The translations under genes were made by a program, and so were the position numbers. Under the pieces are notes generated by a model that saw only the letters and a program-made list of their open reading frames with translations, was not told the DNA's origin and searched no databases. DNA of 32,890 bases from CALBGR01 sp964499935 (GTDB taxonomy: Bacteria > Patescibacteriota > Saccharimonadia > Saccharimonadales > UBA4665), in contig CAZCMS010000006.1 in the NCBI GenBank assembly GCA_964499935.1, positions 1 to 32,890 on the forward strand, in the 5' to 3' direction. Shown here one piece after another: positions 6,814-14,137 of the stretch (position 1 is its first letter; each line of letters starts with the position of its first letter).

Positions 6814-7494
6814 ATGGCGGCTCCTAGATCTGAGGTAGAGGAAAGAAGAAGATTTATCTCTAGTATCAACGATTGTATCAAAGATTGGAATGATCACTGT
6901 AAGAAAAACCCGTTCTCTAATGGGTTGGGTATTCAAGATGCAACTGTTAGAGTTGAACTGTTTAGGGCAGCTGCATCTATCCTGATAAAAGCCAGAGATC
7001 CGTCTGCATCTCTGGCTAACCTGTGGATGGATGTCTCTGAAATACAGATGCCTCGAATGCAGAGCTCTATATTGACTGCAAACATATTCACATTTGAAAC
7101 ATTCCCAGATGTTATCGATCATTTGCAAATGTCTGAATTCTTACCATATTCATGTGTATATTCTAGCAATTCTGCCCGAATTAGGTGGTCGTTCTGGAAA
7201 GAATCTCAACTTGTAATTAAACTAAATAGTACCAGCGAGAATAATCCAGCTAATGGCGAATGTAATACAGCCAATGACGAAAATAGAGTCGATACACTAC
7301 GACAGAATTTGCTCAAACACGGAAAGACCAAGGAACGAATCCGTAGGCGTGCACTACGAAGACAGTCTCGATTTCGTACTATCATTAAACGTACCCTATC
7401 GTGTCCAGAGATGTCTCCGAGGCAGTTTCCGTTCTCTCCCAGAGTTCCGATCGGAACTCCCAGAGTGTCGCCAGGCGCTCCCAGACAGGCATAA
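6814..7494 (+). CDS. Unknown 226-residue protein with an Arg/Pro-rich tail
   Basis: The start context AATCATGG fits eukaryotic initiation. Residues 1-140 look globular (RRRFISSINDCIKDWNDHC, VELFRAAASILIKARD, FETFPDVIDHLQM). The tail is strongly basic (KERIRRRALRRQSRFRTIIK) and ends in PRVPIGTPRVSPGAPRQA. I do not recognise the family. The basic tail may bind nucleic acid. The last 60 bp of coding sequence hold an 18-bp palindrome (7442-7459) and a hairpin (7463-7480) of the type seen after other genes. The stop codon lies in the first unit of a 17-bp tandem repeat. Confidence 0.8.
   Translation: MAAPRSEVEERRRFISSINDCIKDWNDHCKKNPFSNGLGIQDATVRVELFRAAASILIKARDPSASLANLWMDVSEIQMPRMQSSILTANIFTFETFPDVIDHLQMSEFLPYSCVYSSNSARIRWSFWKESQLVIKLNSTSENNPANGECNTANDENRVDTLRQNLLKHGKTKERIRRRALRRQSRFRTIIKRTLSCPEMSPRQFPFSPRVPIGTPRVSPGAPRQA
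7442..7480. terminator. Palindrome plus hairpin inside the gene's 3' end
   Basis: GAGTTCCGATCGGAACTC is a perfect 18-bp palindrome. GAGTGTCGCCAGGCGCTC forms a 7-bp G-U-containing stem with a 4-nt loop. The second is nearly identical to hairpins after the 15825, 18368 and 19981 genes. Confidence 0.4.
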
Positions 7495-7695
7495 CTCCGT
7501 AGATTACATAACTCCGTAGATTACATAACTCCGTAGATTACATANNNNNNNNNNNNNNNNNNNNNNNNNNNNNNNNNNNNNNNNNNNNNNNNNNNNNNNN
7601 NNNNNNNNNNNNNNNNNNNNNNNNNNNNNNNNNNNNNNNNNNNNCATAACTCCGTAGATTACATAACTCCGTAGATTACATAACTCCGTAGATTA
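7490..7695. repeat. 17-bp tandem repeat interrupted by an assembly gap
   Basis: CATAACTCCGTAGATTA is repeated three times on each side of the 100-N gap (7545-7644). The true copy number is unknown. Confidence 0.95.
7545..7644. other. 100-N assembly gap
   Basis: The gap lies entirely inside a 17-bp tandem repeat. Confidence 0.95.
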
Positions 7696-7713
7696 CATAT
7701 TAATTAATATGTA
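7694..7713. terminator. Palindromic 3'-end signal of the 7716 gene
   Basis: A 20-bp palindrome (TACATATTAATTAATATGTA) starts 2 bp after the minus-strand stop at 7716-7718. Confidence 0.6.
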
Positions 7714-7715
7714 TT

Positions 7716-8045
7716 CTAATTAGACACTAATGCCTTTTCTGCATTCAATGCACGGAAACGTTTGATGATATATGCTTCTAAACTAGATCTATCAGCATTC
7801 ACCCAGTGGTCATATGGATACCCAGATAGATGACCACAAAATTGTCTGAGTTCATCTAGAGTCATCTCGCATGGTTGTTTTCGTACCTGTCTAGACTCTT
7901 TGATATATGTTAGCCGGTTGAAAGGATTGGTATTGATATTATCTGGTGCAACTTCGTATGTCGTAGAGAAGAATTCCTGTTCTGTGTATATCAGATACAC
8001 CGTAAAGTTGACCACCTGAATACCAACTGGAGCGTATACCAGCAT
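7716..8045 (-). CDS. Unknown 109-residue protein with a SAP-like C-terminal helix pair
   Basis: The N-terminal half is hydrophobic and beta-like (MLVYAPVGIQVVNFTVYLIY). The C-terminal half has MTLDELRQFCGHL followed by SSLEAYIIKRFRAL. This helix-turn-helix pattern resembles the SAP-like parts of its upstream neighbour and of the kinase. It starts 21 bp after the stop of the 8405 gene, with no promoter motif between them, so the two are probably co-expressed. Its function is unknown. Confidence 0.7.
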   Translation of the reverse strand: MLVYAPVGIQVVNFTVYLIYTEQEFFSTTYEVAPDNINTNPFNRLTYIKESRQVRKQPCEMTLDELRQFCGHLSGYPYDHWVNADRSSLEAYIIKRFRALNAEKALVSN

Positions 8046-8066
8046 TTTCAGACTTCCGAGCTTCGC

Positions 8067-8405
8067 TTAAGAATAATGGATAATCTCACACACTCTGTCA
8101 ATCGTATACAGCCAGCGACTAAAGATACGAACTAATTCACACTTTGTAGCCGGCTTCGATCTGGTACGTCCTTGGTCGGCTAAGTTGTACTTAGTAATAA
8201 TACTTTCCAACTCTTTCAGAGTATAATTCTTAATATCCCTTCCTCTTGAGTGCAATTGAGTGTCTGGATTGATGTTGTTCCTATCGATAATCCACAAACC
8301 GTTACCTGGAATCGTCAACGCAAGATACGGAATATCAGTTTCACCTAAAATCTGTTTAACGCTATCGATATCTACTTTTCGCACAGTTGCCCGCACGATT
8401 TCCAT
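8067..8405 (-). CDS. Unknown 112-residue protein with a SAP-like helix pair
   Basis: The N-terminus has beta-like segments (EIVRATVRKVDIDSVKQIL, YLALTIPGNGLWIIDRN). The C-terminus carries YTLKELESIITKYNLAD followed by KCELVRIFSRWLYTI, the same layout as the downstream gene. The pair may be an old tandem duplication that has diverged widely. A motif resembling the early promoter (8431-8450) overlaps a 10-bp inverted repeat in the leader. Confidence 0.7.
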   Translation of the reverse strand: MEIVRATVRKVDIDSVKQILGETDIPYLALTIPGNGLWIIDRNNINPDTQLHSRGRDIKNYTLKELESIITKYNLADQGRTRSKPATKCELVRIFSRWLYTIDRVCEIIHYS

Positions 8406-8421
8406 GATGGAAGTATTGTGA

Positions 8422-8450
8422 TATATTACTTAATATATCATCGATTTCGG
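8422..8450 (-). promoter_or_regulatory. AAATTGAT-like promoter and inverted repeat
   Basis: On the minus strand CCGAAATCGATGATATATTA (8431-8450) matches the window consensus with one change (C for T) in the core. TGATATATTA and TAATATATCA form a 10-bp inverted repeat just downstream. Confidence 0.55.
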
Positions 8451-8578
8451 TATGTTCGCGCTAGCGCTCGACGTTGAACTAGTTCAACGGAGATGATGTG
8501 GTATGCTCGCGCTAGCGCTCGACGTTGAACTAGTTCAACGGAGATGATGTGGTATGTTCGTGCCAGCGCTCGACGTTG
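8449..8578. repeat. 51-bp tandem repeat carrying two palindromes
   Basis: There are about 2.5 copies. GTTGAACTAGTTCAAC recurs near 8473 and 8524 with a 51-bp period. Each unit also has GCGCTAGCGC, or GCCAGCGC in the last copy. The partial third copy runs up to the stop codon of the 8587 gene. Confidence 0.9.
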
Positions 8579-8586
8579 TGGGGATA

Positions 8587-10392
8587 CTACTCAGTTACCA
8601 TCGGAATTCCATATACTGTACAGAATGCATGTACCCATTTGAGTTCTTCATGCGGAATACTCCCCATTCCAATTGGAGCATGTCTGTCGACTTTAGATCC
8701 GAACGGAGTTCGACTATCATTGAAATGTACTAGCTTAATCACCTTAGGACCTAACCGTAGAGCAACTCGAGAGAAATAGTATGGTAGGTGTTGCCCAGAT
8801 GAATAGATATGGCACGTATCTAGACATAACCCGAAAGGAACAGCCTTTGGCTGAGACCCCGATGGAGCTTCGATAGACGACTCAGCATCGAATGTATGTC
8901 TGTAATAATTTGGGTAGTCCAACAAGATCTCTTCATAGAAGGAACAGAAGTCGTCTACGTTTACCAACATCTCTGTTCCCTGTCCAGCCGGGGTCTCTAA
9001 CAGAACCGGACAGTCTTCCTTAGCGTGGACTACACACCACAGAGTGTAATATTTCATCTTATCAAACGCCCGATCGAATGGAAATCCCTCCACATTCTTT
9101 CCTACATGGAGGACCACTCCAGACAGACCCCAGTCATGTCCATATTCTAATTCTCGAATCACTGCTCCCAGAGAATGGATCGGATCGGGATATTTAGCTG
9201 TCTGAGGCTTACATAGATTGATGAACAGAGGCCCATGGATAAAGCACGGAAGTAGACAATTCTGTGTGAGCACACGTTTAATCTCTGCAACGTCATAGTT
9301 TGGAAACTGACCTGTACGGGGTGTCATATAGAACTGTATCGGTCGTCCATAATCGTTATTGATCGATTTGAGTAGCTGAGAACACCCGTGGACGTGGTGG
9401 CCTACACCGGACATGAATGGAATACGAAGATGCGGGATATAATTTAATACACATTTACTAGATAAGAATGACAATAGTCTGCTATGATCCCAGTCTGGGT
9501 CTAGAGAGAATATCACGGCTGGGTGTTTCTGGAGTGGATAGTGAATCCCGATATAATCCACTACTTTATCATCTTCCCGCATCAAGGCTGCGTAGCTACA
9601 TACCTGTGTCATATGCTTGACACAATTCGTAGACGGTTTCCGGACGGCCTTAATATCAATCACTCCGTAACTGTCTGGGAGACCTTCGGTACGATCTATC
9701 CATACGATGTCTGGATGTCCCTGAATTGCAGATGGTAGTTGTATTGCAGGAGAAGATCTAGATAGTTGAGATCCATCTACGAAAGTCCCATCTACGAAAG
9801 CTCCGTCAACGAAATTACCAGAATCGTCACAACATACTATCATAACATTCTCTTCTCCTCCGTTGGTGATCTGTGACAACAATGCCAGTATAGGTTGTAA
9901 GGTTTCATCTTGGACATCCTCTGTATTATCATGGTGTTCTACACCCAGAGGATGCTGATACTCTGCACCTACGATGATCTTAGATTCACCAGATAGAGAC
10001 TGTAGACAACTCGTGATGTCAGTGTTGAACTTATTGAATAGGGACCAACTCTGGGATATCTCGGCTGCATGGTATCCCAGATCGGGTACGATATCTTTCC
10101 AACTTCCACTATTTGCTCGAGTAAATAGTACTTGCTCATGTTCGGGAAGTTTAGAGATATCAGTCATATCTGGGAATTTACAGTAGATCTGGATACGAAT
10201 TAGCAAATCTACGAATAGACCAAATTTAGATGTATCTTGGTATCCCCATACGGGAAAATTCACGGTAGGCAAAGATCGCATACTTTGCCAATCGATCGAT
10301 CTGGGAAGGAGAGGTTCGAGGACATCGTCAGGTATATCGGCAATTATTTGAGTAACTCTATTACTCAAAGAACCGATATCGTAAGCTGCCAT
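8587..10392 (-). CDS. PD-(D/E)XK nuclease fused to endonuclease IV (AP endonuclease)
   Basis: The first ATG in frame is at 10392 (MAAYDIG); a longer version would need TTG. Residues about 140-290 show a RecB/Cas4-like nuclease. D228 lies in GHPDIV, IDIK holds D246 and K248, and QVCSY (263-267) is the QxxxY motif. Residues about 315-601 are endonuclease IV, which cuts DNA at abasic sites using three zinc ions. All nine ligand positions can be matched: H386 (FIHGPLFINL), H429 (VLHVGK), E466 (LLETPAGQGTE), D525/H528 (LDTCHIYSSG), H556 (HFNDS), D569/H571 (VDRH) and E601. E601 is the last residue; family members normally run on another 15-25 residues. A short FVDG triple repeat lies near 194-206. 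A base-excision repair role is likely. Confidence 0.9.
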   Translation of the reverse strand: MAAYDIGSLSNRVTQIIADIPDDVLEPLLPRSIDWQSMRSLPTVNFPVWGYQDTSKFGLFVDLLIRIQIYCKFPDMTDISKLPEHEQVLFTRANSGSWKDIVPDLGYHAAEISQSWSLFNKFNTDITSCLQSLSGESKIIVGAEYQHPLGVEHHDNTEDVQDETLQPILALLSQITNGGEENVMIVCCDDSGNFVDGAFVDGTFVDGSQLSRSSPAIQLPSAIQGHPDIVWIDRTEGLPDSYGVIDIKAVRKPSTNCVKHMTQVCSYAALMREDDKVVDYIGIHYPLQKHPAVIFSLDPDWDHSRLLSFLSSKCVLNYIPHLRIPFMSGVGHHVHGCSQLLKSINNDYGRPIQFYMTPRTGQFPNYDVAEIKRVLTQNCLLPCFIHGPLFINLCKPQTAKYPDPIHSLGAVIRELEYGHDWGLSGVVLHVGKNVEGFPFDRAFDKMKYYTLWCVVHAKEDCPVLLETPAGQGTEMLVNVDDFCSFYEEILLDYPNYYRHTFDAESSIEAPSGSQPKAVPFGLCLDTCHIYSSGQHLPYYFSRVALRLGPKVIKLVHFNDSRTPFGSKVDRHAPIGMGSIPHEELKWVHAFCTVYGIPMVTE

Positions 10393-10474
10393 ATTTCTGG
10401 ATCTATGAGACAAACAGGTTTGTCTAGGAGATCAAATCGAATCGTCTAGACGACGATATTTGGACGAGCGTATA

Positions 10475-10496
10475 GTATTTATACGATCAATTTTAT
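10475..10496 (-). promoter_or_regulatory. AAAATTGA-type promoter of the nuclease/AP endonuclease gene
   Basis: On the minus strand it reads AAAATTGATCGTATAAATAC, about 85 bp before the ATG at 10392. Two palindromic stretches (AGACAAAC/GTTTGTCT and TCGTCTAGACGA) lie between the motif and the gene. Confidence 0.5.
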
Positions 10497-10512
10497 CTTC
10501 CAGGGTTAAAAG

Positions 10513-11256
10513 ATGTCTAACCGTCCGTCCACCAGAGGACCGCCTCCTGCCAGGTCGACGCCTGGAAGCTCTGCAGATCTCCCCTGGGGAATTGGATCTT
10601 TCGATACTAACGATTTTCTGTCTAGAACCCAGCTAGGAGCTCCAGCTCCTGCTCCTCCTCGCTCTCCTGTCCGTGTTCCTTCTCCTCCTCGTGTTCTGGC
10701 TTCGCCTCCTCCCGTCTCTCCTCGAGCTCCTCCCCCGGCACGACCATTGATTCAGGCCCCTCCNNNNNNNNNNNNNNNNNNNNNNNNNNNNNNNNNNNNN
10801 NNNNNNNNNNNNNNNNNNNNNNNNNNNNNNNNNNNNNNNNNNNNNNNNNNNNNNNNNNNNNNNCAGGCCCCTCCTTCTCGATCTCCTCGAGAAGGACCTC
10901 CTCCATTAGTGATCGCTGAAGCACCAACTAGCCCGGTAGATGTATCTCAAGTCAATGGGATACGGGGAGGTCGAAAACATGGACTGTGGATGAATTATGA
11001 TGTTAATAGACGACTAGAGATGGCTGGTAATTATATGAATGGAGTCATGACGGGAGCATGGAATATTTATGATGCTGATGGTTCTCTAAATAGTACAGGA
11101 ATGTACCTGAACGATCAACGAGATGGACCGTGGGTAATCTACTACAAATCGGGTGTCATCAATGCAACCGGGATGATGAGGCAGGGCAAACAGGTTGGAG
11201 AATGGACGATCTACAACGAAGATGGATCTTTCCGAAGGACTGTTGTTCGAGGTTGA
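10513..11256 (+). CDS. Proline-rich protein with C-terminal MORN-like (YwqK-type) repeats
   Basis: The N-terminal half is Pro/Ser/Arg-rich (PPRSPVRVPSPPRVLASPP) and contains a 100-N gap flanked by the repeat CAGGCCCCTCC. The C-terminal 95 residues hold four MORN-like units: GGRKHGLWMNYD, NGVMTGAWNIYDADG, NDQRDGPWVIYYKSG and QGKQVGEWTIYNEDG. Each has the G-W-x-Y pattern of the YwqK/MORN variant family common in giant viruses. Such repeats usually act in protein or membrane binding; no antitoxin role should be read from the family name. The frame is preserved across the gap as drawn, but the true length is unknown. A hairpin with a T-run follows the stop. Confidence 0.85.
   Translation: MSNRPSTRGPPPARSTPGSSADLPWGIGSFDTNDFLSRTQLGAPAPAPPRSPVRVPSPPRVLASPPPVSPRAPPPARPLIQAPXXXXXXXXXXXXXXXXXXXXXXXXXXXXXXXXXXQAPPSRSPREGPPPLVIAEAPTSPVDVSQVNGIRGGRKHGLWMNYDVNRRLEMAGNYMNGVMTGAWNIYDADGSLNSTGMYLNDQRDGPWVIYYKSGVINATGMMRQGKQVGEWTIYNEDGSFRRTVVRG
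10764..10863. other. 100-N assembly gap
   Basis: The same 11-bp sequence CAGGCCCCTCC occurs on both sides. This suggests an unresolved Pro-coding tandem repeat. Confidence 0.9.
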
Positions 11257-11286
11257 GACAGATCGTAGTCTGAAGTAAGAGAATAT

Positions 11287-11306
11287 AGGTTATACATTTA
11301 TAACCT
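11287..11306. terminator. Hairpin with T-run between convergent genes
   Basis: AGGTTATA and TATAACCT flank the loop CATT and are followed by TTTTT. The TATACATTTATA core recurs at 11955-11974. Confidence 0.6.
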
Positions 11307-11366
11307 TTTTATATATTTTGTTTTTTGAACTATACACTATACATTCTATACATCTGGTATTATCTC

Positions 11367-11792
11367 TCACTCTTCTGTTTCTTCGACTTCACTCTCATCG
11401 TCCATGTTCATCCACTGCTCCATGGCGTCGATGCCGTTCTTCTGAACGTCCCATACGTTCAGATCATCCTTCGTGATCCACATGGTAATCTTACCTTTAT
11501 CAGTGTCCCACTTGTACCCATCCACCCCTGAAGGCGGAACATTCACTTCATCCGAACCGAAAGCAGAATGAGGAACATCTGCGTATGGCTCGACTGCCGC
11601 CTCTGCAGCATCAACCAGATCCTCGTCTGTCAGGATGACAGAGGCAGGAGAGTCGATATCCAGGTTCTTATCGACCTGCCATTTCAGACTCAACAGGAGT
11701 GCTCTAGCCATCGGGAGATCAGTAAACCGACCTCTGATCTCCATCTGGTTCCAGGTAGGGACCACCCTAACGGTGTACAGATACAGAGCCAT
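11367..11792 (-). CDS. Unknown 141-residue acidic protein
   Basis: It starts MALYLYTVRVVPTWNQMEIRG in the context CAAGATGG. A globular first part is followed by GYKWDTDKGKITMWITKDD, and it ends in an acidic tail (MNMDDESEVEETEE). I do not recognise the family. Base composition is clearly richer in GC than the genes to the left, and this gene opens the GC-rich block. One copy of the early-type motif lies about 100 bp upstream. Confidence 0.75.
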   Translation of the reverse strand: MALYLYTVRVVPTWNQMEIRGRFTDLPMARALLLSLKWQVDKNLDIDSPASVILTDEDLVDAAEAAVEPYADVPHSAFGSDEVNVPPSGVDGYKWDTDKGKITMWITKDDLNVWDVQKNGIDAMEQWMNMDDESEVEETEE

Positions 11793-11888
11793 CTTGGCAA
11801 CACAGCAGAGTAACAGAACGGTAGCAGAGTATCAGCAAAGAAAGAGCAGAGTAACGGCGAGAGTACTAGATACTAGAACAGTTAGATC

Positions 11889-11909
11889 GAATAAAAGATC
11901 AATTTCGAT
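11889..11909 (-). promoter_or_regulatory. Early-type promoter of the 11792 gene
   Basis: On the minus strand it reads ATCGAAATTGATCTTTTATT(C), a full match to the consensus, 97 bp before the ATG. Confidence 0.75.
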
Positions 11910-11954
11910 GTAGCTTCTGTGTGCTAGAGATACACAGAGTGTACATAGATAGGT

Positions 11955-11974
11955 AAGCTATACATTTATAGCTT
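11955..11974. terminator. Hairpin 3' of the 12190 gene
   Basis: AAGCTATA and TATAGCTT flank the loop CATT, the same loop and core as at 11287-11306. Confidence 0.5.
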
Positions 11975-12002
11975 TTTAGGTTTTTGTGTTTTATCTATAC
12001 AT

Positions 12003-12168
12003 TCTATACACCCTCCAGAGGAGGGATCTATACACNNNNNNNNNNNNNNNNNNNNNNNNNNNNNNNNNNNNNNNNNNNNNNNNNNNNNNNNNNNNNNNNN
12101 NNNNNNNNNNNNNNNNNNNNNNNNNNNNNNNNNNNTCTATACACCCTCCAGAGGAGGGATCTATACAC
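12003..12168. repeat. Tandem repeat around an assembly gap, 3' of the 12190 gene
   Basis: TCTATACACCCTCCAGAGGA, continuing GGGATCTATACAC, occurs on both sides of the 100-N gap (12036-12135). Each copy contains the inverted repeat CCCTCC-AGA-GGAGGG. The copy number is unresolved. Confidence 0.85.
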
Positions 12169-12189
12169 TATACACGTCCTCGGTAGAGT

Positions 12190-13392
12190 TTACCATTCCA
12201 CCTTCACCAGCTCCTCCTTCCCTGTCTCTGCATTCCAAACCAACACCTCATCTCCCTCGTAGTAGTCTCCTTCATCGAAGAATCCCTCCTCTCCTTCCAG
12301 TTCTGCTCCCTCTTCCTCTTCCTCTTCCGATTCCTCTTCCGATTCCTCCTGCTTTCCCTTCTCTTCTGACTTCTGGTTGTGGGTTGCGCTCAGAGGTTTC
12401 GGTGAGCTCCCCTGAGCAGGAAAAGACATCTCAGCGTAATACTTCGAAGGATGGTCTGGTCCGTGGTTGTTGTTTTGGTTTAACTTCATGTAGTCTTCAG
12501 GGATGCAGACTGGGTTCGCCTCCTTGGTGATCTCTCGGATCACCTCAGCCAGAGGAATGTTCCATCGTTGGGTCATCATCTTCTCATTGTACTGGGGGTA
12601 CAGGAGCTCCAGAGATGTGTACAGCCTTTCCGGAACCGTACCGTTCTTTCGCATCTCCTTCGCCTGATCCTTGTACCTCTGGGGCGGCCGCAGGGGGTAT
12701 CCGATCTGGCTGTTCAGCTTGTACGTCCACGCTTCCATTCTCTTGGCAGAGAAGTAGAGCTCCCACCGAAGCTCACTTAGCCCCTTCCAGAACGGCTTCC
12801 CGTCGATGATCTCGCAAGCGAACTTCTCGAGGATCATCTGGACTTGGTTGTCCAAGATCGTGATCGCAGACTCGTCTGCCTCACACAGGAGTACACACAC
12901 CAGGTGGAACGCCAGGGGATCAGGCATCTCAAATGGTCCTCGAACCATCGCCCACTTGGCAGCGTACCAATCCCGAGAGTACTTCCTTCCACAGGATGCG
13001 AAAGTGGGAGTGTAGTCTGAGATGTCCTTGGACTCCTGAGATGGCTCCTGGCCAGGAGGCGGGCGAGAATGGATCAGTTTGATTTCCTCGTTCAACAGCT
13101 CCTCTTTCAATCCCCACTGGGCCATGGGGATGGAAGCCAGGTGATCCAGAGACTCTCGTGCACGCTGTCTGATGGAGTCAGGAAGAGACATCGCTGAGAT
13201 GTCTCTGGCTTTGAAGCCCAAACCTCCCTCTGTGTTCCAGGTCAGCTTGGGGACAGGTGCAACCAAGGGCTCGTACGTATTGGAATGAAGACAGTAGTAG
13301 TAGAACACTCCCGGAGCATCCTCCTTGAGGTCATGTCCAGCCTTGATGTAGTCGTCCTTCAAGGAAGGGTTCACGGGAACGACGTCAGCCAT
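12190..13392 (-). CDS. Unknown 400-residue protein with a Glu-rich C-terminus
   Basis: The ATG at 13392 has a perfect Kozak context (CACCATGGC) and is preferred over an upstream non-ATG start. The product begins MADVVPVNPSLKDDYIKAGH. A globular middle follows, with aromatic and Cys-rich segments (YTPTFASCGRKYSRDWYAAKW, FHLVCVLLCEADESAITILD). It ends in a Lys/Glu-rich stretch (EESEEESEEEEEEG) and a short EGDEVLVWNAETGKEELVKVEW that could be a small beta module. I do not recognise the family. It is GC-rich. Two copies of the early-type promoter, exactly 60 bp apart, lie upstream and suggest strong expression. Confidence 0.8.
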   Translation of the reverse strand: MADVVPVNPSLKDDYIKAGHDLKEDAPGVFYYYCLHSNTYEPLVAPVPKLTWNTEGGLGFKARDISAMSLPDSIRQRARESLDHLASIPMAQWGLKEELLNEEIKLIHSRPPPGQEPSQESKDISDYTPTFASCGRKYSRDWYAAKWAMVRGPFEMPDPLAFHLVCVLLCEADESAITILDNQVQMILEKFACEIIDGKPFWKGLSELRWELYFSAKRMEAWTYKLNSQIGYPLRPPQRYKDQAKEMRKNGTVPERLYTSLELLYPQYNEKMMTQRWNIPLAEVIREITKEANPVCIPEDYMKLNQNNNHGPDHPSKYYAEMSFPAQGSSPKPLSATHNQKSEEKGKQEESEEESEEEEEEGAELEGEEGFFDEGDYYEGDEVLVWNAETGKEELVKVEW

Positions 13393-13512
13393 GGTGGAGC
13401 AGCAGTGGTACCGAGCGACAAAGCAGTAGCAGCAGAGCAAGAATAGAGTAGCAGCGTAGTAGCAGAGTAGCCAGGTAGCAGTGATAGCACGTGATACTCG
13501 ACCAGATAAACT

Positions 13513-13533
13513 GAATAAAAGATCGATTTCGAT
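13513..13533 (-). promoter_or_regulatory. Early-type promoter, gene-proximal copy (13392 gene)
   Basis: On the minus strand it reads ATCGAAATCGATCTTTTATT(C), 121 bp before the ATG. Confidence 0.7.
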
Positions 13534-13572
13534 ATGCTCCTGGAGATACCAGATAGTGTTGGCAGATCATCT

Positions 13573-13593
13573 GAATAAAAGATCAATTTCGAT
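13573..13593 (-). promoter_or_regulatory. Early-type promoter, distal copy (13392 gene)
   Basis: On the minus strand it reads ATCGAAATTGATCTTTTATT(C), exactly 60 bp from the proximal copy. Confidence 0.7.
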
Positions 13594-13623
13594 ACAGCGC
13601 GTACACACCACAGAGATAGGCGA

Positions 13624-13643
13624 TGTACTTGCACGCAAGTACA
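13624..13643. repeat. 9-bp inverted repeat
   Basis: TGTACTTGC-AC-GCAAGTACA lies between the promoters of the 13392 gene and the 3' end of the 13668 gene. It is a possible second 3'-end hairpin. Confidence 0.45.
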
Positions 13644-13657
13644 AAGATAGACGAAGT

Positions 13658-13677
13658 TGTGTATTAATTAATACACA
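13658..13677. terminator. Palindromic 3'-end signal containing a stop codon
   Basis: TGTGTATTAATTAATACACA includes the TAA stop of the 13668 gene. Confidence 0.6.
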
Positions 13678-13976
13678 CTGCAATCTAGGTATCCTTCCCA
13701 CTTGGAACATCGGAAGAATATCGTGTTAATGAATGCACATATCATCTGAATAGCCCTAATACATTCAGAATCAATCATCTCTGACGAAGAGGATATGTCC
13801 AAATGTATATTTAGACATTCAGTCAGGGATATATCGCCGATATTGTACCACACCTCTTCTTCCCCAAGCTGGACGTAAGGAAGACATCGTAAACATTCTA
13901 GAGACAGTTTACGATGAATACTGATGACATCACAATCATCCAGATTGGTAACGTCGGAACGCACGGTTACGACCAT
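13668..13976 (-). CDS. Unknown 102-residue Cys-rich protein
   Basis: It starts MVVTVRSDVTNLDDCDVIS and has seven cysteines (LECLRCLPYV, ECLNIHL, DSECIRAIQMIC, FRCSKW, DCSVY). Spacing does not match a zinc-finger family I know. The AT-rich composition contrasts with the GC-rich genes on both sides. A motif of the early type lies about 45 bp upstream. Confidence 0.65.
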   Translation of the reverse strand: MVVTVRSDVTNLDDCDVISIHRKLSLECLRCLPYVQLGEEEVWYNIGDISLTECLNIHLDISSSSEMIDSECIRAIQMICAFINTIFFRCSKWEGYLDCSVY

Positions 13977-14020
13977 GATTCCAGATCTACGAAGTTAGAT
14001 ATTTGCAATATAATAGTTAT

Positions 14021-14038
14021 TATATTACATCAATTTTT
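14021..14038 (-). promoter_or_regulatory. Early-type promoter of the 13976 gene
   Basis: On the minus strand it reads AAAAAATTGATGTAATAT, about 45 bp before the ATG. Confidence 0.6.
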
Positions 14039-14137
14039 TTGGTTAGGCTCGCAAGCCTAGATATGTATTTTGGGTTGGTTGTATTTAACAGGTATCTACA
14101 GGTAGCTACAGATATTTACAGACAGTCTCTGACATGT

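Noticed and set aside
7490..7695. CRISPR array
   Set aside because: The 17-bp units are directly adjacent with no spacers, so this is a simple tandem repeat. The same holds for 8449-8578, 31885-31968 and 32825-32890.
10393..10413. Seven-residue N-terminal extension of the nuclease/AP endonuclease
   Set aside because: It would start at TTG. The ATG at 10392 has a better context (AAATATGG).
10513..11256. Antitoxin call from YwqK-type repeats
   Set aside because: No toxin partner is nearby, and MORN-like repeats in giant viruses are general binding repeats.
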